The translations under genes and the position numbers were made by a program. The notes beneath the pieces were generated by a model. It worked only from the letters and a program-made list of their open reading frames with translations, made no database searches and had not been told where the DNA came from. DNA of 64,000 nucleotides, taken from JANQSP01 sp965203785. Lineage in GTDB: Bacteria; Bdellovibrionota; Bdellovibrionia; Bdellovibrionales; UBA1609. The stretch is taken from NCBI GenBank assembly GCA_965203785.1, contig OZ241911.1, positions 248,001 to 312,000 on the forward strand. The letters run 5' to 3'. Shown piece after piece: positions 27,575-35,152 of this stretch (the first letter of the stretch is position 1; every line of letters begins with the position of its first letter).

Positions 27575-27865
27575 TTACTTTTTAGAGGAAAAATCATTTA
27601 TCCGAGAAGTGGGAATGGAATCAATTCCATATCCACCCCAAAAATGACATCTACTGACTCTTTTGATAATTAAAAAAAGAGCTTTTTTAACTGAATAAGT
27701 GAGTAACGCTTGCTTTGCATATAAAGAACAAGAAGGTAAAAACCGGCAAGCTCCTCCAAAATGAACGGAAAACACTATTTGATAGAAAGAAAGAACGAAA
27801 AGAAAAAAATTTCTATAAGTGAATTTTCTTACAAATTTCTTCAAAAATACGGGTAAACTCTTCAT
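27575..27865 (-). CDS. yidD: Membrane protein insertion efficiency factor YidD
   Basis: 96 residues. Family core is visible: FYQIVFSVHFGGACRFLPSC followed by SLYAKQALLTY and, further on, RVSRCHFWGGYGIDSIP. An amphipathic N-terminal helix should bind the inner membrane. It overlaps the end of rnpA by 53 bases and precedes yidC by 7, as in many genomes. The basic N-terminal 25 residues are an extension relative to short YidD proteins. Confidence 0.92.
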   Translation of the reverse strand: MKSLPVFLKKFVRKFTYRNFFLFVLSFYQIVFSVHFGGACRFLPSCSLYAKQALLTYSVKKALFLIIKRVSRCHFWGGYGIDSIPTSRINDFSSKK

Positions 27866-28141
27866 ATTTTAGTTTCTTAATTTCTGGACTCTTTTTTAAA
27901 CCTATTAAAACATCCAAACTTTCTGACCAGGTCGTATGTTTTTTTCTCATAAATTCTCTTCCCCATCGCTTCAGCTGATTTCTAAAAACTGCCTGACGAC
28001 TTCCGGTCACTCTAAACGCCCAAGCAAATCGGGAAACCGAACGATTATTTTTTTTATAAACTAAAAAAAAACCTTTTTTCTAATCCAAACTCCTTCTTTT
28101 TTAAGAGCTTCAAAATCTTTCTTCTTTGTCAAAGAAAGCAT
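27813..28141 (-). pseudogene. rnpA: Ribonuclease P protein component, frame disrupted
   Basis: Between rpmH and yidD, the normal place for rnpA. From the ATG at 28141 the frame reads MLSLTKKKDFEALKKEGVWI, then RKKVFF, and hits TAG at about 28061. The tract there is nine A on the plus strand (about 28063-28071). Adding one base restores LVYKKNNRSVSRFAWAF, leading into the 65-codon frame with GSRQAVFRNQLKRWGREF, the RNase P protein core, and giving about 109 residues, close to normal. The start is 3 bases after rpmH with GGGGGA upstream. RnpA is normally essential, so sequencing error or slippage at the homopolymer is more likely than true loss. Confidence 0.85.
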
Positions 28142-28144
28142 AAT

Positions 28145-28294
28145 TTATTTTCCCCCAAGTTTTACACTCAAAATTTTTCGTCCTTTTTGTCTTCGGCGAC
28201 TAAGAACTTGTCGACCCGATTTTTCCGACATTCTCATTCGAAACCCATGACAATGAGATCTCTTTCTTCTACAAGGTTGATAAGTGCGTTTCAT
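28145..28294 (-). CDS. rpmH: 50S ribosomal protein L34
   Basis: 49 residues: MKRTYQPCRRKRS at the start, then HGFRMRMSEKSGRQVLSRRR and QKGRKILSVK. This is the standard L34 pattern, with unusual Cys and His at residues 8, 15 and 16. The stop lies 3 bases before rnpA. It is the first gene leftwards from the origin, divergent from dnaA. Confidence 0.95.
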   Translation of the reverse strand: MKRTYQPCRRKRSHCHGFRMRMSEKSGRQVLSRRRQKGRKILSVKLGGK

Positions 28295-28525
28295 AAAAGT
28301 CCCCTCATGCTAAACACTTCCTCTCTATAATACTTTTTTAAGTTTTTTTATTTGCTATTTTAAGTTTTTCTTAAAAAGTATTTTTTTGACGCACCATAAA
28401 ACCACACTTTGTCACTTCCCGTCAAGCTTAAGCTTATGATACACCTTAAAGACTTTCAACTTGAGAAGAAACATCCCATTTATTTCATTCGTTTTTAACC
28501 CTTCTTTGATTATATGGAGGTTTGC
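28295..28525. promoter_or_regulatory. dnaA: Divergent control region between rpmH and dnaA
   Basis: AT-rich 230-base gap that must hold promoters for both sides. It contains TTGACG (about 28388) and TTGTCA (about 28411), a 12-bp palindrome AAGCTTAAGCTT (about 28426), and TATGAT (about 28437), but no perfectly spaced promoter. No consensus DnaA box is visible here; those lie after dnaA. Confidence 0.35.
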
Positions 28526-29968
28526 TTGCCCGAACAAATACTGTGGAGTTTTATTAAAGAGTGTTTACAAAAACAGCCCGGTTTAAATGGAGGAGTTTTA
28601 CGCTCTATTTTAAATACCACTCACATGGAATGTCATTTTTCAAAAGGAAAACGAAATTTTACTTTAAAAGTACCCAGTTCTCTTCATCAAAATTTAATTC
28701 GTTCCCTATTGCCCAATATTCAAAAACATATCCAACAAAAAGGAATGGAAGGTTCCGTTACTATAGAAAAAGACCCTGTATTTTTATCTTCTCTCCCAAA
28801 TCCCAAACTGGCGATGCAAAAAACAAATTTTTTAAACACTCCCACTTCTTACTCTGGTCAAACCTCTCAACCATCGTTTCATAAGCTCCATTCCCATTCA
28901 TCCAACGGGAGTTTTTCGCCTTCTACCGAGAACTTTGAAGTTTTTTCTGAATGGGATTTTGAATCTTTAGTAGAAGGTCCTGGCAATTGTTTAGCCATTG
29001 CAGCTGCTAAAAATATTGCCAATCACCCTCGATCTCGCTCTATCAACCCCCTTTTTATCTATGGTGCCAGCGGGTTGGGCAAAACCCACATTCTTTTATC
29101 CATAGGAAATTTTATCAGAAAACAAAACCTTCCAATAAAAGTCAGCTATCTTTCTGCAGAAAGATTTTTTAACGATTGTATTTTCCATATCCAAAAAAAC
29201 TCTATGTCTGCTTTTAGAGAAAAATACCGAAAGCATGTTCACATTTTACTCTTAGACGATGTGCAAATTCTCGGTCGTGGAGAAAGAACTCAAGAAGAAT
29301 TTTTTCACACTTTTGAAAGTCTTATTCAAAAAAAATGTCAAATTGTTTTAGCAAGTGACAAAAAACCAAAAGATATTAAAGGTTTAAAAGCTAGAATTTG
29401 CTCTCGTTTTGCCGGTGGAATGGTGGTAGACATTAAAGCTCCCGACCCAGAAACTAAGATGGCTATTATTAAAAATAAATCTAAAAAAATCAATCTCCCT
29501 TTATCGGAACAAATGATTCACTATTTAACTCAACTACCCGCCGATTCGGTTCGAGAAATAGAAGGAAATTTAAATAAAATAAAGTTTTTTTGTGACTTTC
29601 AAAAAACAAACCCATCGCTTGAAATCATAAAAAAACTTCTTCCTTCTTCTTATTCTCATCGTGTAATTTCTTTGACAACTCAACAAATACAAAATCAAGT
29701 GGCCCACTATTTTCATATTAAAGTCAGTGATTTAATTTCCCCTCTCCGATCCCAAAAACTGGTTTATGCAAGAAATATTGCCATTTTCTTAGTTCGAGAA
29801 GAACTCAATCTCTCTTTGCATCAAATTGGTCGAGATTTTGGTCAAAGAGACCATAGCTCCATTTTAAAAGCTTTAAAAAAAATTAAAACTCAAATCAAAA
29901 AAAACTCTCCATTAGAAAACCACTTAAAAAGTCTTAAAAAAACACTTTCTTGTGGGTATTCATTGTGA
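28526..29968 (+). CDS. dnaA: Chromosomal replication initiator protein DnaA
   Basis: About 480 residues from TTG 28526. An in-frame ATG at 28514 exists, but the sequence ATGGAGGT around it is itself the Shine-Dalgarno for the TTG 5 bases further on, so I prefer TTG. Domain I is at the N-terminus, then a Ser/Pro-rich linker. The AAA+ core has Walker A GASGLGKTHILLSIGN and Walker B HILLLDDVQIL. The C-terminal DNA-binding helix reads GRDFGQRDHSSILKALKKI, the DnaA signature. It opens the origin in the gap just downstream, where TTATTCACA boxes cluster; the first such box overlaps the dnaA stop. Confidence 0.96.
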   Translation: MPEQILWSFIKECLQKQPGLNGGVLRSILNTTHMECHFSKGKRNFTLKVPSSLHQNLIRSLLPNIQKHIQQKGMEGSVTIEKDPVFLSSLPNPKLAMQKTNFLNTPTSYSGQTSQPSFHKLHSHSSNGSFSPSTENFEVFSEWDFESLVEGPGNCLAIAAAKNIANHPRSRSINPLFIYGASGLGKTHILLSIGNFIRKQNLPIKVSYLSAERFFNDCIFHIQKNSMSAFREKYRKHVHILLLDDVQILGRGERTQEEFFHTFESLIQKKCQIVLASDKKPKDIKGLKARICSRFAGGMVVDIKAPDPETKMAIIKNKSKKINLPLSEQMIHYLTQLPADSVREIEGNLNKIKFFCDFQKTNPSLEIIKKLLPSSYSHRVISLTTQQIQNQVAHYFHIKVSDLISPLRSQKLVYARNIAIFLVREELNLSLHQIGRDFGQRDHSSILKALKKIKTQIKKNSPLENHLKSLKKTLSCGYSL

Positions 29969-30211
29969 ATAACTTTTTTTACAACCAAGTAATCGCATAT
30001 TTTTCACATGTTATTCACATAATTTATTCACAGATTTTTTTTAATAAAACAATATACTTAAACCATTTTTTTTTGTTATGAACAAATGTTGACGACTAAT
30101 ACGATATTAATATTTATTAGGAATCGTATTTTGAATAACTCAACTCTGAATGATTCAAACTTTAGATCATTCAAAAGACAAGAATAAAAACATTTATGAG
30201 AATTTGAAATT
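29964..30211. other. oriC: Putative replication origin (oriC) with DnaA boxes
   Basis: Between dnaA and dnaN. TGTGAATAA at 29964-29972 is the reverse complement of TTATTCACA, which occurs at 30011-30019 and 30024-30032; TTTTTCACA at about 30000 is one mismatch away. An AT-only tract (TTTTTTTTAATAAAACAATA) follows, suitable for unwinding. Two short inverted repeats lie further right. Gene strand bias switches here. Function is inferred from the boxes and position. Confidence 0.8.
30089..30173 (+). promoter_or_regulatory. dnaN: Probable dnaN promoter with overlapping inverted repeats
   Basis: TTGACG (30089), 16 bases, TATTTA (30111). Perfect arms AATACGAT (30098-30105) and ATCGTATT (30123-30130) place one half in the promoter spacer and the other just after the likely start site, an operator-like layout. 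A second dyad, TGAATGAT (30147) and ATCATTCA (30166), follows before the dnaN ATG. Confidence 0.45.
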
Positions 30212-31429
30212 ATGAATACTTCTAATCAAAAAAAACAATCCAATCTTGGTAAATCCAAAGCTGGCAAAAAGACAACACAAAAAAAACAATTATTGCTCGA
30301 TGCCTTTGTTAAAAAGGATGTTTTTTTGGAGTTGGTCTCTCAAGCTAATAGTTTGATTGAAAAAAGAGGGGTTGTGCCAATTTTATCTAAATTGTTAATT
30401 CGAGCAGAAAGTAATCAAAACATTCATATTCAAGCCACAGATCAAAGCAACTCTTTGCAAGGAAACATCCCAGCCCGAGTTAAAACGCCAGGAGAGTTAA
30501 TAGTCGATTCTCAAAGCTTATTTGATATTTTAAGAGAATTAAGAGAAGACGAAGAAATCCATCTTATGGAACAAAGTGAAAAAAAAATCCGAATAAGCCA
30601 AAATGTTTCTGTTTTTAACCTACTCGGAATGGATGCCAAAGAGTTCCCAGCTTTTCCTTCTTTTCAGATGAAAAACTCTTTTCATATTTCATCGAGTATT
30701 TTAAAAAATTTATTAGAAAAAACTTCTTATTGTTCTTCATTGGATGAAACTCGATATCATCTTAACGGAGTGTATTTTGAAACCCCAAAAGACTCTTCGG
30801 GACAGTTTTCGTTTCGTTTTGTGGCGACAGATACTCATCGGTTGGCTTTAGCTGAACATTCTTGTAAGCAAGCTTTTTTAAAAAAAGGTGTTATTATTTC
30901 TAGAAAAGGAGTGCAAGAGTTAAAAAAACTTCTCTCTTACAGCGAATCAGAGAGTATAGAATGTGCAGTTGAATCTCCAAGAATTTTATTTAAAGACAGA
31001 AAAACTGTTTTAAGCATCAAATTAGTGGAAGGAACTTATCCCAATTATCGACAACTCATACCAAAAGAAAGTCCCATTAATGTATATATTGAAAAAGAAC
31101 CCTTTTATCAAGCTCTTAAAAGAGCATCCCTTCTTTCTGCAAGTCTTTTTAAGGCAGTTACTCTCAATATTCAAAAAAATAAAATCTCTATGAACGCAGA
31201 AGATTCAGAATTGGGATCAGCTCAAGACGAAGCCCCTATTGAAAAAAAAGTTGGAGAAGATCTAAAAATTCGCTTTAATGCCCGGTATCTTTTAGAAACC
31301 CTAAATAGCTTGGATACAAAGATTATTGTTTTAAAAATGTGTGATAGCTCTTCAGCTTGTCTAGTTTGTACATATAAAAAAGATAAAGTTTCCAATGTGT
31401 TTGGAGTGGTTATGCCAATGAAAATTTAA
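30212..31429 (+). CDS. dnaN: DNA polymerase III sliding clamp (beta subunit)
   Basis: 405 residues. The clamp starts near LDAFVKKDVFLELVSQANSL, preceded by a basic Asn/Lys/Ser-rich extension of about 28 residues not found in the usual 366-residue protein. Three clamp domains follow, with markers SLQGNIPARVKTPGELIVDS, RFVATDTHRLALAE in domain 2, and VEGTYPNYRQLIPK. The C-terminal VFGVVMPMKI replaces the usual MPMRL. There is no clear Shine-Dalgarno before the ATG. Confidence 0.95.
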   Translation: MNTSNQKKQSNLGKSKAGKKTTQKKQLLLDAFVKKDVFLELVSQANSLIEKRGVVPILSKLLIRAESNQNIHIQATDQSNSLQGNIPARVKTPGELIVDSQSLFDILRELREDEEIHLMEQSEKKIRISQNVSVFNLLGMDAKEFPAFPSFQMKNSFHISSSILKNLLEKTSYCSSLDETRYHLNGVYFETPKDSSGQFSFRFVATDTHRLALAEHSCKQAFLKKGVIISRKGVQELKKLLSYSESESIECAVESPRILFKDRKTVLSIKLVEGTYPNYRQLIPKESPINVYIEKEPFYQALKRASLLSASLFKAVTLNIQKNKISMNAEDSELGSAQDEAPIEKKVGEDLKIRFNARYLLETLNSLDTKIIVLKMCDSSSACLVCTYKKDKVSNVFGVVMPMKI

Positions 31430-31430
31430 T

Positions 31431-31446
31431 TGTTCCACGAGGAACA
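31431..31446. other. parS: parS-like centromere site
   Basis: TGTTCCACGAGGAACA, two bases after the dnaN stop and upstream of parA-parB. The arms TGTTCC/GGAACA are perfect. It differs from the standard parS TGTTTCACGTGAAACA at three positions, and from the common variant with CC/GG arms at one. It would be bound by the ParB encoded 1 kb away. I saw no second copy in the window. Confidence 0.75.
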
Positions 31447-31478
31447 TTTAAAAAATATCCGTCTATAGGATCACTTTT

Positions 31479-31550
31479 GAGTATTCTGATTAGTCAAAAA
31501 ATGTCGTGAGTAGTCAAAAAATGCTTTTAAGTAGACATTTTGACTATTCA
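31479..31550. repeat. Repeated motif cluster upstream of parA
   Basis: GAGTATTC-N4-TAGTCA at 31479-31496, then TAGTCAAAAAATG at 31491-31503 and again at 31511-31523, exactly 20 bases (about two helical turns) apart, and an inverted CATTTTGACTA at 31536-31546 within TTTTGACTATTCA. Possible parA promoter elements TAGACA (31533) and TAATAA (31557) flank the last copy. The same motifs occur near 4.8-4.9 kb. Likely protein-binding sites. Confidence 0.6.
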
Positions 31551-31590
31551 ACAAGTAATAATTAAGAAAATTATTTAAAAGGAGCAAAGA

Positions 31591-32400
31591 ATGCCTATTT
31601 GTATTGCCAATCAAAAAGGAGGGGTTGGAAAGACCACAACAGCCTTAAGTTTAGCTGCTGGTTTAGCCTTGCGGGGGCAAAAAGTGTTGCTTTTAGACAT
31701 GGATCCTCAAGCGAGTGCTTCTAGTGGATTGGGTTTAACAGTGAAATCTTTTGGCGGGATGTATTCAGTTTTAATGGGTAAGTGTTCTTTAAAAGATGGA
31801 ATTTACTTAACTTCTATCAAAAATTTAGAAGTGGTTCCAACCAACTCTCATTTGTCGGGAGCGGAAACTGAATTAGTCGTTCAAAAAGATAAAGTGTTTT
31901 TTCTTAAAAAAGCTTTAGATAACAAAATAAAAGATTACAATTTTGTACTAATAGACACACCACCATCTTTGGGGTTTTTAACTTTAAATGCCTTAGTTAC
32001 CAGCACTCAATTTATAGTTCCACTTCAATGTGAGTATTATGCTTTAGAGGGGTTGAGCCATCTATTAAAAACAGCTCAAAGAGTAAAAGATCGGTGGAAT
32101 CCTTTGTTAAAGTTACAAGGTATCTTATTGACCTTATTTGATTCCAGAAATTTACTCAGTCATCGAGTGGTTCAAGAAGTTCGCCGGCACTTTGGACAAA
32201 AGGTGTTTAAAACACAAATTCCAAGAAATGTGAGACTCAGCGAAGCTCCCAGTTTTTCTCAATCTATTTTTCAATACGAACCCAGTTGCACAGGAGCTAA
32301 GGCTTACGAACAGTTGGTCGGAGAACTAATCGCTCAAATCTCCGGCCAAAATAAAGTCTTAAAATCTAAAGGATTGAATTATGTCTCTACCTCCATCTAA
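31591..32400 (+). CDS. parA: Chromosome partitioning ATPase ParA
   Basis: 269 residues. It starts MPICIANQKGGVGKTTTALS, the deviant Walker A of ParA/Soj, then LLLDMDPQASASSGLG (Walker A') and VLIDTPPSLG (Walker B). RNVRLSEAPSFSQSIFQYEP is the usual late signature of Soj-type proteins. A clear AAGGAG lies 8 bases before the ATG. With ParB and the parS site upstream it should move sister origins. It overlaps parB by 20 bases. Confidence 0.96.
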   Translation: MPICIANQKGGVGKTTTALSLAAGLALRGQKVLLLDMDPQASASSGLGLTVKSFGGMYSVLMGKCSLKDGIYLTSIKNLEVVPTNSHLSGAETELVVQKDKVFFLKKALDNKIKDYNFVLIDTPPSLGFLTLNALVTSTQFIVPLQCEYYALEGLSHLLKTAQRVKDRWNPLLKLQGILLTLFDSRNLLSHRVVQEVRRHFGQKVFKTQIPRNVRLSEAPSFSQSIFQYEPSCTGAKAYEQLVGELIAQISGQNKVLKSKGLNYVSTSI

Positions 32401-33289
32401 GCCTCCCTATATTCCGACAACAGATAGCAAGACATCTGGTCGGGAAAAACCGGGAAGAGCGGTATTGGGACGAGGTTTAGAAAATTTATTTCCTGTAGAT
32501 GAAATCAAACATTCGGATTCTTTATTAGTTGGTTTAGAAAGAATTAAACCAAATGCCAATCAACCTCGCCGGCAGTTTAATTCAGAATCTTTAAAAGACT
32601 TATCACAATCCATAAAACAAAATGGACTTATCCAACCCATTGTTGTGAGACAATGCGGGCAAGATTTTGAAATTATTGCTGGAGAAAGAAGGTGGAGAGC
32701 TGCAGGTCTTGCAGGCCTTCATGAAATTCCCGTCCGAGTGTTGGATAAAACTTCAGAACAAAGCTCTGTTTTAGCTTTAGTAGAAAACTTACAAAGGCAG
32801 AACTTAAATCCCATTGAGTTGGCCACAGCTTATCAAAAACTCATTAAACAAAAAAATTGGACTCAAGAAATGCTAGCCGATCAATTAGCCATTCCACGAG
32901 CCTCTCTTGCTAACTATCTAAGGCTTTTAAATTTACCTCCCCTTGTAAAAACCTTTATTGAACAAAGAAAATTATCTGTGGCTCATGCTAAATTACTTTT
33001 AAAAGAAAAATCTTTTTCTTCTCAAATTAAGTGGGCCAAGTGGTTTATCGAAAAATCCCTACCCGTTCGGGCTGCTGAAAAACTTCTTAAAAAAACAATT
33101 CCTTCCACTCCTTTGGAAGTTCATGCGTCACCCCCTGCTTGGTCTAAACAAGCTATTAAAAAAATTCAAGACACGCATGGGATTAAAACGACTCTTCATT
33201 TTCAAAAAAAAGGAGGTGAACTTCGCCTTCGTTTTTACTCAGAAAAAGAACTCCAATTTATACTCAATTTGTTTTTGTCTAAGCAATAA
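32381..33289 (+). CDS. parB: Chromosome partitioning protein ParB
   Basis: 302 residues. An N-terminal ParA-interacting stretch reads RAVLGRGLENLFP. The CTP-binding/clamp region contains NANQPRRQFN and GERRWRAAGLAGLHEIPVRV. The helix-turn-helix follows with LADQLAIPRASLANYLRLLN, and the C-terminus would dimerise. It binds parS and loads as a sliding clamp. The ATG lies within the end of parA, so the two are coupled. Confidence 0.95.
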   Translation: MSLPPSKPPYIPTTDSKTSGREKPGRAVLGRGLENLFPVDEIKHSDSLLVGLERIKPNANQPRRQFNSESLKDLSQSIKQNGLIQPIVVRQCGQDFEIIAGERRWRAAGLAGLHEIPVRVLDKTSEQSSVLALVENLQRQNLNPIELATAYQKLIKQKNWTQEMLADQLAIPRASLANYLRLLNLPPLVKTFIEQRKLSVAHAKLLLKEKSFSSQIKWAKWFIEKSLPVRAAEKLLKKTIPSTPLEVHASPPAWSKQAIKKIQDTHGIKTTLHFQKKGGELRLRFYSEKELQFILNLFLSKQ

Positions 33290-33295
33290 AGCCGG

Positions 33296-33643
33296 ATGAA
33301 AAAAACAAATACTCATTTAATTTTATCTCGGGGGACTCATTTTGAAGGGCGCCTTTGTTTTGATGGAATCAGCCGATTGTGTGGTTTCTTTAAGGGGGAA
33401 ATTATCAGTCCTAAAGGAATTTTAATTATAGAAAAAGAAGGTCGAGCAGAAGCCAGAATTGATACTCAAGAAGTTATTGTTAAGGGATGGATGAAAGGAG
33501 AAATTAAGGCCAGCCACAAAATTACCCTAATCAACGGAGCTGAATTTTATGGAACATTGAGTGCTCCAAAGCTTCAGATAGAAGAAGAAGCTTTGTTTGA
33601 GGGTCAAGTTATTAAACCAGAGGGGTTGTCAAAAACCAGTTGA
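33296..33643 (+). CDS. Bactofilin
   Basis: 115 residues of the DUF583 beta-helix family: THFEGRLCFDGISRLCGFFK, GILIIEKEGRAEARI, VIVKGWMKGEIKASHKITLI and AEFYGTLSAPKLQIEEEALF show the repeating short strand pattern with Gly turns. Bactofilins polymerise into membrane-linked filaments that position proteins at the pole or division site; some work with ParAB. It follows parB by 6 bases, so a link to chromosome placement is plausible but inferred. Confidence 0.88.
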   Translation: MKKTNTHLILSRGTHFEGRLCFDGISRLCGFFKGEIISPKGILIIEKEGRAEARIDTQEVIVKGWMKGEIKASHKITLINGAEFYGTLSAPKLQIEEEALFEGQVIKPEGLSKTS

Positions 33644-33674
33644 TCCTCTTTAAAAATTCACATAAAAAAAAGAT

Positions 33675-34124
33675 ATGTTGACAGCTTTAATTCAAGCATT
33701 GGGCTTGGATATAACTTTTTTTGTAGAATTTTTAATTTGGTTAGCCTTATACCCAATTATCTTAAAAGGTTTAATTACTCCCTACATGATTTTACACAAT
33801 CAAAAAGAATCTTCTATCGGAGGTCGCAATAAAAGATCTGAAATTCTTCAAGAACAAATTACTCATTTAAAACTAAAATACGAGACTATTGCTCAACAAT
33901 TGCAATCCACCTTTCGAATGAAGTACCAAAAACAAAGCCAACCTATTAAAGAGCAAATTTTACGAGAAGGGATTCAAAAAAAACAACTTCTTAAAAAAGA
34001 AGCAAATATGCAGTTAAAAAATTTAGATCGAGAAGTTCATCAAACGGAGCAAGCTCTTTCTTCTGAAATTACCCATTTAACTTCAGAAGTTTTGCTTTGT
34101 TTAACTCAAAAGAAGATTTCATAA
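33675..34124 (+). CDS. ATP synthase subunit b-like (b')
   Basis: 149 residues with one N-terminal membrane segment (FFVEFLIWLALYPIILKGLI) followed by a long hydrophilic helix rich in Gln, Lys and Glu. By position, directly before a second b-like gene, delta and alpha, it is taken as one strand of the peripheral stalk. Sequence features alone are weak, as is usual for b. Its stop overlaps the next ATG as TAATG. Confidence 0.75.
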   Translation: MLTALIQALGLDITFFVEFLIWLALYPIILKGLITPYMILHNQKESSIGGRNKRSEILQEQITHLKLKYETIAQQLQSTFRMKYQKQSQPIKEQILREGIQKKQLLKKEANMQLKNLDREVHQTEQALSSEITHLTSEVLLCLTQKKIS

Positions 34125-34624
34125 TGCAAATAAACATATCTCACGAAATCCCCATTGGATTAATTTTTGTTCAAGTTTTTAATTTTTCGATTTTTATTAG
34201 TTTATTAGTTTATTTAATTTATAAAAAAGTTTTGCCCATTTTAAAAAAACAAAAAGACACTTTTTTATCTGATCAACAACTGGCTATAGAAACAGAAGCA
34301 AAAAACATTCAAATCTTAAAAAAATGGGAAATGGATATCCAAAAATTAGAAGAACAAAAAAAAACTCTGGATCAGCAAGTGCAATTGGCTTTAAACAATC
34401 AGCAAATGGAGTGGAAAAAGCAAGAAGACAAACAATGCTATATCTTATCTCAAGAAGTTAAAAGAGATTTTGAGCAACAAAAATTTCAAAAATATAAAGC
34501 TTTAAAAAATCAGCTATGGGAAAGGATATTATTAAAAACTAAAGAAAAGTTATTCAACCTAACTGCTCAAAAAAAAGAAGAAATTAATCAGAGAATAATC
34601 AAGCAGTTAGGGGGTTTAAGTTGA
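34124..34624 (+). CDS. atpF: ATP synthase subunit b
   Basis: 166 residues from the ATG at 34124, which overlaps the previous stop as TAATG; an upstream in-frame ATG at 34097 is inside the preceding gene. The N-terminal membrane helix is GLIFVQVFNFSIFISLLVYLI, then a long charged coiled coil. Together with the upstream gene it would form a heterodimeric stalk holding F1 to subunit a. The stop overlaps the atpH TTG as TTGA. Confidence 0.85.
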   Translation: MQINISHEIPIGLIFVQVFNFSIFISLLVYLIYKKVLPILKKQKDTFLSDQQLAIETEAKNIQILKKWEMDIQKLEEQKKTLDQQVQLALNNQQMEWKKQEDKQCYILSQEVKRDFEQQKFQKYKALKNQLWERILLKTKEKLFNLTAQKKEEINQRIIKQLGGLS

Positions 34625-35142
34625 TTAAACTTAAACTCGATATTTCCAAAGCTTATATAATAGCCATAAAAAGTTTATTGAGTGATTTGGATTCTCTTTG
34701 TTTATTTGCACAAAATTTAAGAGAATTTAGAAAAGCTTTTAGAGGGGAAGTGGTTAACTTTTTTTGTTCTCCTTTAATTGCCAGTGATCTAAAAAAAAAG
34801 ATTTTAGTAAAGGCTATTTCACCAAAAGATGAATGGGTTATACGGTTTTTATATGTATTAATAGATCGCAATCACTTACATTTACTCCATTCTATTTCTC
34901 ACCTTTTAGACCAAGAAGAGCAAAACATTAAAAAGATAATGGATGTGGATATTTATTCAGCTACTCCTGTAGATTTATCCATTCGAGAGTTCATTAAAGC
35001 TTATTTAAAGCGAACTTTTAAAAAATCAATTCAAATAAAAGAAATAATATCTCCAAATTTAATTGGAGGAATTAAAATAGTTGCCAACGGAGTTGTTTTT
35101 GACGACACTTTGTTGTTTCATTTAAAACAAATTAAACTGTAA
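34621..35142 (+). CDS. atpH: ATP synthase delta subunit
   Basis: 173 residues starting with TTG that overlaps the atpF stop (TTGA). The pattern fits OSCP/delta: an N-terminal helical domain (KAYIIAIKSLLSDLDSLCLF, FFCSPLIASDLKKKIL, VIRFLYVLIDRNHLHLLHSI) and a C-terminal part with IKEIISPNLIGGIKIVANGV, the delta signature. It links the b stalk to the top of F1. It sits 10 bases before atpA. Confidence 0.92.
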   Translation: MIKLKLDISKAYIIAIKSLLSDLDSLCLFAQNLREFRKAFRGEVVNFFCSPLIASDLKKKILVKAISPKDEWVIRFLYVLIDRNHLHLLHSISHLLDQEEQNIKKIMDVDIYSATPVDLSIREFIKAYLKRTFKKSIQIKEIISPNLIGGIKIVANGVVFDDTLLFHLKQIKL

Positions 35143-35152
35143 GGGGATATTT

